A stretch of DNA of 64,000 bases. It comes from Kribbella voronezhensis (GTDB taxonomy: Bacteria; Actinomycetota; Actinomycetes; Propionibacteriales; Kribbellaceae). The notes beneath the pieces were generated by a model, which saw only the letters and a list, made by a program, of their open reading frames with translations, did no database searches and was not told the origin of the DNA. The translations under genes were made by a program, and so were the position numbers. The stretch is from positions 248,001 to 312,000 of the forward strand of contig NZ_SOCE01000003.1 in the NCBI RefSeq assembly GCF_004365175.1, read 5' to 3'. Positions 37,303-47,758 of the stretch are shown here, in pieces (position 1 is the stretch's first letter; every line of letters starts with the position of its first letter).

Positions 37303-38006
37303 TGTCGAAACACACCCTGAGCATCCTGGTCGAGAACAAGCACGGTGTGCTGGCCCGCGTGGCCGCTCTGATCTCGCGGCGCGGGTTCAACATCGACTCC
37401 CTCGCCGTCGGCCCGACCGAGCACCCGGAAGTGTCCCGGATGACCATCGCGGTCAGCGTCGACGAGCAGCCGCTGGAGCAGATCACCAAGCAGCTCAACA
37501 AGCTGGTCAACGTGATCAAGATCGTCGAACTCGAGCCGACCGCCACCGTGCAGCGCGAACTGCTGCTGGTGAAGGTCAAGGCCGACACCCTCAGCCGCGG
37601 ACAGGTGCTGGAGACCGTCCAGCTGTTCCGTGCGAAGGTGGTGGACGTGGCTCCGGACGCGATCACCATCGAGGCGACCGGCAATCCCGAGAAGCTGGAG
37701 GCCATGCTCCGGGTGCTGGAACCCTTCGGCGTCCGCGAGCTGGTGCAGTCCGGCATGGTCGCGATCGGCCGGGGCAGCCGCTCCATCTCCGACCGCACCC
37801 TGCGCCCGGTCCCGGTCCCGCCACCGCACGTGGCCTCCGGAGCGCCGGCCCTGCAGGCCCGCCCGGCCAACAGCCAGGCGGGTTCCGCGAGCAGTCCGAC
37901 CGGTACGACGAGCCCATCCGGCAACTCACCGGCCGCCCACCACCCGAACCACCCGGTGCCGGCGCCGCCGCCGGGTCGCCCCGCCGCCGGAGTGCGCCCA
38001 GCCTGA
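37302..38006 (+). CDS. ilvN: Acetolactate synthase small (regulatory) subunit with Pro-rich C-terminal extension
   Basis: A 234-residue regulatory subunit that mediates feedback inhibition by branched-chain amino acids. The ACT domain is at residues 4-78 (LSILVENKHGVLARVAALIS, FNIDSLAVGPTE) and the C-terminal regulatory domain at about 85-165. Typical proteins end near residue 165-175; this one continues for about 65 residues rich in Pro, Ala and Ser (PVPVPPPHV, HPNHPVPAPPPG), likely disordered. ATG 37302 is fixed by overlap with the ilvB stop. Confidence 0.94.
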   Translation: MSKHTLSILVENKHGVLARVAALISRRGFNIDSLAVGPTEHPEVSRMTIAVSVDEQPLEQITKQLNKLVNVIKIVELEPTATVQRELLLVKVKADTLSRGQVLETVQLFRAKVVDVAPDAITIEATGNPEKLEAMLRVLEPFGVRELVQSGMVAIGRGSRSISDRTLRPVPVPPPHVASGAPALQARPANSQAGSASSPTGTTSPSGNSPAAHHPNHPVPAPPPGRPAAGVRPA

Positions 38007-39149
<1,143 letters not shown>

Positions 39150-39163
39150 TTCGCCGTACGCCG

Positions 39164-39201
39164 GACGCCCGGGTCGCCGCTATTGCGGTGGCCCGGGCGT
39201 C
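39164..39201 (+). terminator. Hairpin terminator after ilvC
   Basis: A 17-base-pair stem with two G-T pairs (GACGCCCGGGTCGCCGC and its complement, TATT loop), 14 bases after the ilvC stop. Only a short T run (GTTTG) follows. Confidence 0.7.
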
Positions 39202-39253
39202 GCCCGTTTGTCTGACAGAATCGCGGTGACACCGGCCAAGGGGAGGTAGCGCG

Positions 39254-40483
39254 ATGGAGGACGGCTCGCGCGAGTTGCCGAAGCCACCCCGTCGCATCCC
39301 GAGCTGGGCGACCGTGGACGACGAGGTGACGGCCGGCAGCCGGACGACGATCCAGCCGCGGCCCGCGCCGGTGCAGTCGGGTCCACCCCCACGGCCTCCC
39401 CGAGCCTTGGGAATACTGACGACCATCCCCTTGGTGGTGCTGATCGTCTCGGTTGGCGTCGGCGCGGGCTGGGTGCTGCGAGAGCAGAGTCAGGGTGCTG
39501 CGCAGTCGAGCCTCGACACAGGCACCGTGCTGAAGGCGAGCGGGCCCAGCGTCGTACGGGTGCTGGCCAGTACCTGTGCCGGGACAGGGGAGGCGACCGG
39601 CGTGTTGTTCGACGACGGCAAGGTGCTCACGGCTGCATCGGCCATCCGGCAGCCCGTGTCGGTCGCCGTGGTGACTGCGGACGGCCGGATCCGCCGGGCC
39701 CCGGTGGTGGGCACCAGCGACGACGGCGTCGCCGTACTGCAATTGGCCGGTCGGCTGGACGGTTCGACGGCCACGATCGCGTCGGCATCCCCGGATGACA
39801 AGGCGCGGCGCGCGATCATCGGGTTCGACCAGAGCGGCGAACAATCGATCCAGCAGGCTGGTACGACGGCGGAGCCGCGCCCGTTGCCCGAGTTCCTCGA
39901 CCCGGCCTCACTCGGCGCGCCGGTGCTCAACCGGACCGGCCAGGTCGTCGGCCTGGTGACCGGCAATACCGTTGCCTCGAGCAAGATCATCGGCCTGGAC
40001 GAAGTACGCCGGTACGCCGGCGCGGCGCCCGATGTGGCCGCGGAGCCGGCCGGGACGTGCCTGGCTCGCGGTCCGCGCACCGCGGTGCAACCCGAGCTGG
40101 GCGTGGCCGCGAGTCCGCTGGCCGCCGAGGTGCAGCGGTTGTTCACGTCGTACTTCAAAGCGCTCAATCAGCACGACTTCCTGGCGATGCGGGACACGTA
40201 CTCCAAGGAGCTCGCGTCATCGAGTACGCAGGACGAGTTCACCCGGACGCACGGGACGTCGTACGCGTTCGAGCCGGTGATCACCGAGGTCGGGGGGACG
40301 GGGGAGGAGACGGCGACGGCGCGGCTGACGTTCACGGTGCTGTTCTCGCCGAAGAGCGCCGGAGCCAAGGGGACGACCTGCAGCCGGCTGGACCTGCGCT
40401 ACAAACTGGTCCGCGAACAGGGCCGGCTCCGGATCGACGCGGCCACCAGCGTCGCCTCCAACCACAGTTGCGACACCGACTGA
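39254..40483 (+). CDS. Membrane-anchored trypsin-like pseudoprotease with NTF2-like C-terminal domain
   Basis: A 409-residue protein with a basic Pro-rich cytoplasmic N-terminus, one membrane helix near 52-74 and an extracytoplasmic HtrA/trypsin-like fold. The segment VLFDDGKVLTAASAI matches the usual GSGFV...VLTAAHVV, with Ser129 replacing the catalytic His. DDGVAVLQL keeps the Asp, but the GDSGGP box is ASLGAP, with Leu220 replacing the catalytic Ser. It should not cleave peptides. Residues about 285-409 resemble an NTF2-like domain (SYFKALNQHDFLAMRDTYS). GGGGAGG precedes ATG 39254. Confidence 0.75.
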   Translation: MEDGSRELPKPPRRIPSWATVDDEVTAGSRTTIQPRPAPVQSGPPPRPPRALGILTTIPLVVLIVSVGVGAGWVLREQSQGAAQSSLDTGTVLKASGPSVVRVLASTCAGTGEATGVLFDDGKVLTAASAIRQPVSVAVVTADGRIRRAPVVGTSDDGVAVLQLAGRLDGSTATIASASPDDKARRAIIGFDQSGEQSIQQAGTTAEPRPLPEFLDPASLGAPVLNRTGQVVGLVTGNTVASSKIIGLDEVRRYAGAAPDVAAEPAGTCLARGPRTAVQPELGVAASPLAAEVQRLFTSYFKALNQHDFLAMRDTYSKELASSSTQDEFTRTHGTSYAFEPVITEVGGTGEETATARLTFTVLFSPKSAGAKGTTCSRLDLRYKLVREQGRLRIDAATSVASNHSCDTD

Positions 40484-40624
40484 GGCTCACCGCCGTCGTC
40501 CGTCGTACGAGGATTGATACCCCCGGAGGTCTGGTCCGGGCTGCTGGTAGCATCGTTTTCAGCGGGCACAGCGCGGTGCTCTGATCGTTCGAGCCCCCAA
40601 CCGCTTCTGCAGGAGACTTCTCCC

Positions 40625-42223
40625 ATGACTGACGCTCAACGGCCCGTCGTCCTGATCGCCGAAGAACTGTCCCCGGCCACCGTCGAGGCACTCGGCCCCG
40701 ACTTCGAGATCCGGCACACCAACGGCGCCGACCGCGCCGAACTGCTGCCGGCCATCGCCGACGTCGACGCCATCCTGATCCGCAGCGCCACCAAGGTGGA
40801 CGCCGAGGCGCTCGCCGCCGCGAAGAAGCTCAAGGTCGTCGCCCGCGCCGGTGTCGGCCTCGACAACGTCGACGTGAAGGCGGCCACCCAGGCCGGCGTG
40901 ATGGTCGTCAACGCGCCGACCTCCAACATCGTCTCCGCCGCCGAGCTCGCCGTCGCGCTGCTGCTCGCGGCCGCCCGCCGGGTCCCGGCCGCCGACCTCT
41001 CGCTGAAGAACGGCGAGTGGAAGCGGTCGAAGTTCTCCGGCGTCGAGCTGTTCGAGAAGACCGTCGGCATCGTCGGCCTCGGCAAGATCGGCGTCCTGGT
41101 CGCCCAGCGGCTGGCCGCCTTCGGCATGAACGTGATCGCGTACGACCCGTACGTGCAGGCCGGCCGCGCCGCGCAGATGGGCGTCCGGCTCGCCTCGCTG
41201 GACGAGCTCCTGGCGGCCTCGGACTTCATCAGCGTGCACCTGCCGAAGACGCCCGAGACGATCGGCCTGATCGGCGACGAGCAGCTGCACAAGGTCAAGC
41301 CCGAGGTCATCATCGTCAACGCGGCCCGTGGTGGCATCGTCGACGAGGCCGCGCTCTACACCGCGCTGAAGGAAGGCCGGGTCGCCGCTGCCGGCCTGGA
41401 CGTCTTCGCGAAGGAGCCGTGCACCGACTCGCCGCTGTTCGAGTTCGAGAACGTCGTCGCGACTCCGCACCTGGGCGCCTCCACCGAGGAAGCGCAGGAG
41501 AAGGCCGGTATCGCCGTCGCCAAGTCCGTGCGGCTCGCGCTGTCCGGTGAGCTCGTGCCCGACGCGGTCAACGTCCAGGGCGGCGTGATCGCCGAGGACG
41601 TCCGGCCCGGTATCGCACTGACCGAGAAGCTCGGCCGGATCTTCACCGCCCTCGCCGGCGGTGTCGCGCAGCAGCTCGACGTCGAGGTGCGTGGCGAGAT
41701 CACCGAGTTCGACGTGAAGGTGCTGGAGCTGGCGGCGTTGAAGGGTGTCTTCGCGGACGTCGTCGAGGACAACGTGTCCTACGTGAACGCACCGCTGCTC
41801 GCGGCCGAGCGCGGCCTCGAGGTCCGGCTGCTCACCGACCACGAGTCCCCGGAGCACCGCAACCTGATCACCCTGCGCGGCACCCTCGCCGACGGCGGCC
41901 AGGTCTCGGTCTCCGGCACGCTGGTCGGCGTGAAGCAGTCCGAGCGCCTGGTCGAGATCGACGGCTTCGACCTGGAGGTCGAGCTGGCCGCGCACCTGGC
42001 GTTCCTCAGCTACGAGGACCGCCCGGGCATCGTCGGCCAGGTCGGCGGCATCCTCGGCAAGTCCGACATCAACATCGCCGGCATGCAGGTCAGCCGCGAC
42101 CGCAAGGGCGGCAAGGCCCTGGTCGCCCTCAGCGTCGACTCCACCATCCCGACCACCGTCCTCGACGAAATCGCCACCGCCGTCCAGGCCGACACCGCCC
42201 GCACGGTAGACCTCGAGGTCTGA
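40625..42223 (+). CDS. serA: D-3-phosphoglycerate dehydrogenase
   Basis: A 532-residue long-form SerA (actinobacterial type I). Rossmann motif GIVGLGKIGVLVAQ, catalytic Arg/Glu/His in NAARGGIVDE, FAKEP and TPHLGAST. It has the allosteric substrate-binding (ASB) domain at about 320-450 and a C-terminal ACT domain (LSYEDRPGIVGQVGGIL) that binds serine. ATG 40625 has GGAG 9 bases upstream; an in-frame start at 40514 lacks support. The upstream 140 bp contain a possible -10 TAGCAT at 40548. Confidence 0.96.
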   Translation: MTDAQRPVVLIAEELSPATVEALGPDFEIRHTNGADRAELLPAIADVDAILIRSATKVDAEALAAAKKLKVVARAGVGLDNVDVKAATQAGVMVVNAPTSNIVSAAELAVALLLAAARRVPAADLSLKNGEWKRSKFSGVELFEKTVGIVGLGKIGVLVAQRLAAFGMNVIAYDPYVQAGRAAQMGVRLASLDELLAASDFISVHLPKTPETIGLIGDEQLHKVKPEVIIVNAARGGIVDEAALYTALKEGRVAAAGLDVFAKEPCTDSPLFEFENVVATPHLGASTEEAQEKAGIAVAKSVRLALSGELVPDAVNVQGGVIAEDVRPGIALTEKLGRIFTALAGGVAQQLDVEVRGEITEFDVKVLELAALKGVFADVVEDNVSYVNAPLLAAERGLEVRLLTDHESPEHRNLITLRGTLADGGQVSVSGTLVGVKQSERLVEIDGFDLEVELAAHLAFLSYEDRPGIVGQVGGILGKSDINIAGMQVSRDRKGGKALVALSVDSTIPTTVLDEIATAVQADTARTVDLEV

Positions 42224-42316
42224 CACGCGACCCGGCTAGCCATGTGACCCATCAGTAAGTTCTACTGGTAAACACAAAGACCGGCCTGCCGCCCGCAGGC
42301 GCATGGCGGCCGGCCA

Positions 42317-42357
42317 GGGCCCAGGCGCTCTCACCGAGAGCCCCTGGGCCCACCTTT
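42317..42357 (+). terminator. Rho-independent terminator after serA
   Basis: A long hairpin (GGGCCCAGG-C-GCTCTC with GAGAGC-C-CCTGGGCCC, ACC loop, one C-C mismatch) followed by ACCTTTT. The DNA from here to the LysR gene end (42551) shows nothing further. Confidence 0.8.
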
Positions 42358-42550
42358 TGCCCGTACTACGAGCAGCAGCCCGCCACGCGTGCTCCTTCGT
42401 CGCACGCTCCCCACCCCCCAGCGCCCCCAGCTACGAGGCTCCTACGTTGCGCCTCCGCTGCCTTGGTCGGAGAAGACCCTGGGAGCCGCAGTGGGTTTTG
42501 CGTCGGCGGCGTCGTCATGCCATCGGTGCTGGCGGTTCAGCCTGCTATTG

Positions 42551-43426
42551 CTACGGAGCTTCCGGGTGGCTGGCTGTTTGGAGGGCTTTGAGCAGGGCTG
42601 TGGTGGCGGGTGGGTCCGGGGGGTCGCCGTAGGTGGCGGCGTGGAGTTGGCGGGTGTGGTGGGGGATCTTGCTGGCGTGGATGCCGGGGTGGCGGTGGGC
42701 CTGGAGGGCGAGGCCGGAGAGGGTGGTGACACCGATGCCTGCGGCAACGAAAGCCTGGACGACGGTCATGTCGTCGCTCAGTGAGCCGATGCGTGGGGTG
42801 AAGCCGGCTCGTCGGCAGACGGCGAGCAGCTCCTCCTGGCAGCGTTCGCAGCCGCCGATCCAGGGGGAGTCCCGATGGTTGTCCAGAGTGTCGTCCGGGT
42901 GCCGGCTGATCAGGTAGATCGAGTCCTCGCCGATGTGGACCAGCCGAAACGCGTCGTCTTCGGCAGGCGCATCGGCGTACCGGAAGATGAGCGCGACGTC
43001 GATCTCTCCGTGCCGGAGCATCTGCAACGCTTCGGCGGGGTGGCGTTCGATCAGGTTCAGCTCGAGGCCCGGAAAAGTCTTGGCCAAGGTGGCGGCGGCT
43101 CGTGGCACGAGCGTGCTGAGGACGGACGCGTTGGCGGCCAACCGGACCTGGCCCGTTCGGAGTCCGACCTGAGCGGCGAGCTCGTTGGTTGCGGCGTCGA
43201 TCCGGCCGATGATCTCGGCGGCGCGGTTGGCGAGCAGCCGGCCTTCCGGGGTGAGCCGGATCCCGCGGCCGACCCGTTGGACGAGCTTGACGCCGGTGGC
43301 TGCTTCCAGGCGAGCCAGGTGATGACTCACCGACGGCTGCGAGTAGTGCAGCTCTTTGGCCGCTTCGGTGACCGAGCTGTGCCGCGCCACCGAGGCCAGC
43401 ACCTTGAGATGGACCGGGTTCAGCAT
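42551..43426 (-). CDS. LysR-family transcriptional regulator
   Basis: A 291-residue regulator: N-terminal helix-turn-helix (SSVTEAAKELHYSQPSVSHH) and a C-terminal co-inducer domain (residues about 90-290). It is divergent from the dihydrofolate-reductase-like gene 43524, which is its most likely target. ATG 43426. The effector is unknown. Confidence 0.92.
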   Translation of the reverse strand: MLNPVHLKVLASVARHSSVTEAAKELHYSQPSVSHHLARLEAATGVKLVQRVGRGIRLTPEGRLLANRAAEIIGRIDAATNELAAQVGLRTGQVRLAANASVLSTLVPRAAATLAKTFPGLELNLIERHPAEALQMLRHGEIDVALIFRYADAPAEDDAFRLVHIGEDSIYLISRHPDDTLDNHRDSPWIGGCERCQEELLAVCRRAGFTPRIGSLSDDMTVVQAFVAAGIGVTTLSGLALQAHRHPGIHASKIPHHTRQLHAATYGDPPDPPATTALLKALQTASHPEAP

Positions 43427-43434
43427 TGATCAAG

Positions 43435-43460
43435 AATATCGATGTATTGCTCGGGATATT
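43435..43460. promoter_or_regulatory. Candidate LysR operator
   Basis: AATATC-N14-GATATT, a perfect 6-bp inverted repeat in the short divergent promoter region, in locally AT-rich sequence. The spacing is longer than the usual T-N11-A core, so this is tentative. Confidence 0.4.
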
Positions 43461-43523
43461 GGCATTAGACGTCATCTCCTGGCTCCTCCATGCTCTGTTC
43501 AGGACCACTACCGAGGAGGAGCG

Positions 43524-44165
43524 ATGAGCAAGCTCAGGTGCCACATCTCGATCTCACTGGACGGTTACGTCGCGGGGCCGAACCAGAGCATGGAGAACCC
43601 GCTCGGCGAGGGCGGTGAGCAACTGCACGACTGGGTGGTGCCGCTGGCGTCCTGGCGCGAAGGGCACGACAAGGAAGGGGGAGAGGTCAACGCCAGCAAC
43701 CGGGTCGTCGAGGAGGTGCGGGAGAACATCGGCGCCGCGGTGATGGGCCGGAACATGTTCGGCCCGATCGGCGGCGGGCCGTGGGCGGACGAGGAGTGGA
43801 AGGGCTGGTGGGGCGACAACCCGCCGTACCACTACCCGGTGTTCGTCGTCACGCATCACCCGCGGGACCCGGTCGAGATGGCCGGCGGTACGACGTTCCA
43901 CTTCGTCACAGACGGGATCGAGTCGGCGCTCGCGCAGGCGAAGGAGGCGGCCGACGGGAAGGACGTCATGCTGTGGGGCGGTGGGGACGTCGTCGGGCAG
44001 TACCTCGCGGCGGGACTGCTGGACGAGCTCGAGTTGCATGTCGTGCCGATCCTGCTGGGTGGCGGCTCTCGGATCTTCGGCGAGGTCGGGGGAGTGCGGC
44101 TGGAACAGATCCGGTCCGTCGAGGCGCCTGGTGTCACCCACCTCAGGTACCGCGTCCTGAAATGA
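43524..44165 (+). CDS. Dihydrofolate reductase / RibD C-terminal-domain family protein
   Basis: A 213-residue protein of the RibD-C/DHFR-like fold: CHISISLDGYVAGPNQ at the start, VMGRNMFGP, and MLWGGGDVVGQYLAAGLLDEL near the end. These proteins are probable NADPH-dependent reductases of unknown substrate; it is not the housekeeping FolA. GAGGA lies 5 bases before ATG 43524. Confidence 0.88.
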   Translation: MSKLRCHISISLDGYVAGPNQSMENPLGEGGEQLHDWVVPLASWREGHDKEGGEVNASNRVVEEVRENIGAAVMGRNMFGPIGGGPWADEEWKGWWGDNPPYHYPVFVVTHHPRDPVEMAGGTTFHFVTDGIESALAQAKEAADGKDVMLWGGGDVVGQYLAAGLLDELELHVVPILLGGGSRIFGEVGGVRLEQIRSVEAPGVTHLRYRVLK

Positions 44166-44389
44166 AGCGAGGGCTCCTGGCGGGCCTTTCGACGTACGGG
44201 ATGCGGGGTGCCCTTCGCCTGTTCTGGTTGTGATTTGGCTCATGTGGGGCTGTGGGTTTACGCCTGCGGGCCTGGTCGGGGTCTGGTCTGCGACGTGGGT
44301 CGATGTCACGAATTAGGGCGCTGCGGGGTCGTACAGGTAGCCGCGGGGTTCGCGGCCGGAGTCGGCAGTGATGGCGAGAGGACGAGCCG

Positions 44390-45949
44390 ATGCACCGCTC
44401 GTTGAGGGACCTGCGGGAAAGGGTGTTCCCCGATCATTGGTCGCTGTTGTTCGGCCAGGTCGCGTTCTACAGCTTCGTCGTGGTGATGGTCACCGGCGTG
44501 GTCCTGATGGTCCAGTACGAACCATCGGTCGACCACGTCGTCTACGACGGTCCGTACGCGCCCCTTCGCGGCGTGTCGATGTCGCGGGCACTGGATTCGA
44601 CCCTGGCGATCAGCTTCGAGGTACGGGCGGGCTTGCTGGTGCGCCAGGTCCATCACTGGGCGTCGCTGCTGATGGTGGCAGCGATCATGCTGCATCTGCT
44701 GCGGCTGTTCTTCACCGGCGGGTTCCGTCGACCACGGCGGCTGAGTTGGCTGGTCGTCTTCGGGTTGCTCATCGTGACGCTCGGCGCCTGCCTCACCGGT
44801 ACTGCGCTTCCGGACGACATGTTGTCGGGCTCGAGCCTCGCCGTCACCGATGGCGTGGTGAAGTCTGTCCCGTTCGTCGGTTCGGATCTCTCCCGGCTGC
44901 TGTTCGGCGGGGAGTTCCCGGGCAACGTCATCGCCCGCTTCTATCCGTTGCACGTGTACGTTCTGCCCGCCGTACTCGTCGCGCTCTTCATCGTCCTCGC
45001 GGTCCTCGCCCTCAAGCGTCGGCCCGCACAGTTCGCCGGACCTGGGCGAACGAACGACAACGTGGTGGGTCGCCCGGCGGTTGTCGCCGCCGTCAAGGGC
45101 GCCGGGATGTTCTGTTTCGTGGTCGGCGTCGCGTTGCTGATGGGCGCCACGGCGACCATCAACCCGATCTGGATGTACGGCCCGGCCGACCCGGCGAATG
45201 CCTCGGCAGGAATCGGGCCGGCGTGGTACCTCGCGTTCCTGGACGGCGCGCTCCGGTTGGCGCCGGGATGGGAGGTCGTCTGGTGGGGGAGGACCATCAC
45301 TCTCGCCGTCCTGCTACCGGTCGTGCTCTGCACGCTGTTCCTCGTACTGGTCGCCGTCTACCCGTTCATCGAGAGCTGGATCATCGGCGACCAGGGTGAT
45401 CAGAACCTGCTCGAACGACCTCGCCACAACCCGATCCGGACCGGCATCGGCGTTGCCGGCATCGTCTTCTACGGCGTCCTGTGGGCCGCCGCCGGCGCCG
45501 ACACCATGGCCGTCCTGTTCCATCTCTCGGTCAACTCGCTCATCCACCTGTTCCAGGTGCTGCTGATCGTCGGTCCGCCGGCCGCTTTCGTCCTGACCCG
45601 TCGCATCTGTGTGGGGCTGCAGAAACGCGATCTGGAACTCGCGGTGCACGGTATCGAGACCGGCCGGGTCGTCCGCCTCCCGGACGGCGGGTACGTCGAG
45701 GACCATCGCCCGGTCGACGCCTATCGACGCTGGCGCCTGGCCGGTTTCGTCCCCGCCGTACCCGCGCAACTGTCCGACACCGGTCAGCGGATCTCATCGG
45801 TACGACGCCTACGGGTCCGTCTGGCGACACTTTTCGACCAGGACCGGCTGACCCCATCGCCAGGAGTCCGCCCTTCGCCTCTCACGCCCGGGCCGCGAAC
45901 GACCGGACCGTCCTCCGAAGTCCGGTCGCTGGGCGGCAGCGGAAAGTGA
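44390..45949 (+). CDS. Orphan cytochrome b (QcrB-like) subunit lacking one heme-ligand histidine
   Basis: A 519-residue integral membrane protein related to actinobacterial QcrB (NLLERPRHNPIRTGIG, GLQKRDLELAVHGIETG). The helix-B ligands His88 and His102 are present at the normal 14-residue spacing. In helix D, His188 is present but the partner position 202 is Val. The quinol-site PEWY/PDFY-type motif reads PAWY. No qcrA, qcrC or cytochrome oxidase gene is adjacent, so it is not the main bc1 complex. GAGAGGA lies 8 bases before the ATG. The 224 bp upstream hold no gene. Confidence 0.82.
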   Translation: MHRSLRDLRERVFPDHWSLLFGQVAFYSFVVVMVTGVVLMVQYEPSVDHVVYDGPYAPLRGVSMSRALDSTLAISFEVRAGLLVRQVHHWASLLMVAAIMLHLLRLFFTGGFRRPRRLSWLVVFGLLIVTLGACLTGTALPDDMLSGSSLAVTDGVVKSVPFVGSDLSRLLFGGEFPGNVIARFYPLHVYVLPAVLVALFIVLAVLALKRRPAQFAGPGRTNDNVVGRPAVVAAVKGAGMFCFVVGVALLMGATATINPIWMYGPADPANASAGIGPAWYLAFLDGALRLAPGWEVVWWGRTITLAVLLPVVLCTLFLVLVAVYPFIESWIIGDQGDQNLLERPRHNPIRTGIGVAGIVFYGVLWAAAGADTMAVLFHLSVNSLIHLFQVLLIVGPPAAFVLTRRICVGLQKRDLELAVHGIETGRVVRLPDGGYVEDHRPVDAYRRWRLAGFVPAVPAQLSDTGQRISSVRRLRVRLATLFDQDRLTPSPGVRPSPLTPGPRTTGPSSEVRSLGGSGK

Positions 45950-45974
45950 AGAACCTCGCCTCAGGCGGTCGGTG

Positions 45975-46805
45975 TCAGGACCACCACTTCTCGCTGGACG
46001 CCTTTGCTTCGGAGGTGTGGTTCGTGGTGTCGAGGGCGTCCAGTGCGGCCATCGCGTCGTCGTCGAGTTCGAAGTCGAGGGCGCCGAAGTTCTCCTGGAT
46101 GCGGGCGGGGGTGGAGGACTTCGGGATCACCGACACGCCTCGCTGGAGGGACCACCGGATGAGGACCTGCGCGGGAGTGCGGCCGGTGGCGGAGGCGATC
46201 TTGGCGACTACCGGGTCGTTGAGGTGCTCGCCGGTTCCCAGCGGGCTGTAACCCTGCGGGACCACCGATGCTTCGACACAGGCTTCGACCAGGCCCCGGC
46301 GGTACACGAACGGGCTGAACTGGAACTGGTTGGCGATCGGCGCGATCTCGCTGGCCTTGATCACCTCGGCGAGTTCGGTGGCGCTGAAGTTGGACACACC
46401 GATGCCCTTGGCCAGGCCGGCCGCCTGCGCCGCCTCCATCCCGGGCCACGCCTTCGTCGGCCCACCCTGGGGCCAGTGCACGAGGTAGAGGTCGACGTAG
46501 TCGGTGTCGAGCCGCTCCAGGCTCTTCTCCATCTCGGCATGAGCATCCTGGTGACCGGGATAGAACTTCGTGGTCAGGAAGATCTCCTCCCGCGGAACCC
46601 CACTACTCCGAATCGCCCGCCCGACACTGGCCTCGTTCCCGTACGCCTGAGCGGTGTCGATCAGCCGGTACCCCGTCTCGAGCGCCGCCTCCACCGCCCG
46701 CTCACAAGTAGGCCCATCCGGCACCTGCCAAACCCCCAGCCCCAGCGCCGGAATCTCACCACCGTTCACCAGCTTCAGAGTCGGCTGAGCGTCATTCGCA
46801 GTCAT
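45975..46805 (-). CDS. Aldo/keto reductase
   Basis: A 276-residue NADPH-dependent reductase with the complete tetrad Asp50 (RLIDTAQAYGNE), Tyr55, Lys80 (TTKFYPG) and His110 (LVHWPQ), and the cofactor motif IPKSSTPARIQEN. It resembles 2,5-diketo-gluconate reductase-like enzymes; the substrate is unknown. GGGAG lies 7 bases before ATG 46805. It converges on the orphan cytochrome b gene. Confidence 0.93.
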   Translation of the reverse strand: MTANDAQPTLKLVNGGEIPALGLGVWQVPDGPTCERAVEAALETGYRLIDTAQAYGNEASVGRAIRSSGVPREEIFLTTKFYPGHQDAHAEMEKSLERLDTDYVDLYLVHWPQGGPTKAWPGMEAAQAAGLAKGIGVSNFSATELAEVIKASEIAPIANQFQFSPFVYRRGLVEACVEASVVPQGYSPLGTGEHLNDPVVAKIASATGRTPAQVLIRWSLQRGVSVIPKSSTPARIQENFGALDFELDDDAMAALDALDTTNHTSEAKASSEKWWS

Positions 46806-46932
46806 ATCGTTTCTCCCTTTCGAGCTAGTCCAGCGCCACCCATCATGCGCGCTGTACCCAACTCCCCACCCGCTCACGAACCAAGCCAACCGCAACTCAC
46901 GCCGCACAACCCGAGCACACTCAGGCTGGTAC

Positions 46933-47520
46933 TCAGCGTCTGGTGGCGAGGAGTACTGCGGCGTCGGGGGCGACCATGACTTCTACTGTGGTGAAGCGTT
47001 TGTCCATCAGCCATTCCTGGCGGAGGGTGTCGACGCGGCCTTCGTACATGGGCGGCCAGACCATCGAGGGGGTGAAGTCGTCCAGTACTACGAAGCCGCC
47101 CGGCTCCACTGCTTCGGCGATCACGTCGCGGGCGGACAACTTCGCCTCGCGCGCGTCCACGAAGAGCAGGGAGAAAGGTCCGCGCTCGATCAGGGCCGAC
47201 CAGTCGGCGGAGAGTACTTCGATGCGGCCGTCTTCGGCGAAGAGTTCGGCTACCACCTTCGCGAGTTGCGGGTCGCTCTCCGCGGTGACGATCAAGGTGT
47301 CGTCGGTGGCGCCGCTGCGCAGCCACGCGGAGCCGACGCCGCAGCCGGTGCCGACCTCGCCGAGGGTGCCGGTGCGGGAAGCCGCGAGAGTCGCGAGCAG
47401 CCGGCCCGTCTCGTTGCGGGTGGCGCTGACGAATCCGCGCCGGCCGGACAGGCTGAGGGCCGCTGAAACCAGCGGCGGTAGTTCTGGAGGAGCGCTCACC
47501 GGTCGAGAGTTGCACAGCAT
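46933..47520 (-). CDS. O-methyltransferase family protein (SAM-dependent)
   Basis: A 195-residue Rossmann methyltransferase: SAM motif GEVGTGCGVGSAWL, then VTAESDPQ, and FSLLFVDAREAKL with VLDDFTPSM as metal/acidic motifs of the catechol-O-methyltransferase type. ATG 47520 is used; GTG 47499 is an alternative. Substrate unknown. The 238 bp from here to the small leuB-linked gene are divergent promoter region. Confidence 0.82.
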   Translation of the reverse strand: MLCNSRPVSAPPELPPLVSAALSLSGRRGFVSATRNETGRLLATLAASRTGTLGEVGTGCGVGSAWLRSGATDDTLIVTAESDPQLAKVVAELFAEDGRIEVLSADWSALIERGPFSLLFVDAREAKLSARDVIAEAVEPGGFVVLDDFTPSMVWPPMYEGRVDTLRQEWLMDKRFTTVEVMVAPDAAVLLATRR

Positions 47521-47758
47521 TGGTCTACTCGTGTCACCGACATCTCACATCCCGGGACAGAGTGCCCGCATTGTGGCGAGATAGTCGGACGTCAGAGTAT
47601 CTTCGGACCCATCATGCAGTTCGTGGTACGCCTTATTCGCTGCCGCGCCGGGGTCCGCTGAGGCCGACCTCCCCGGCGCGGGTTTCGGCGTACCTTCCGC
47701 CCGGTAGTGCCAGTCGTCGGCCGTTTGTGACCAGCACGAGACCAAACGGGAGAGCAGC

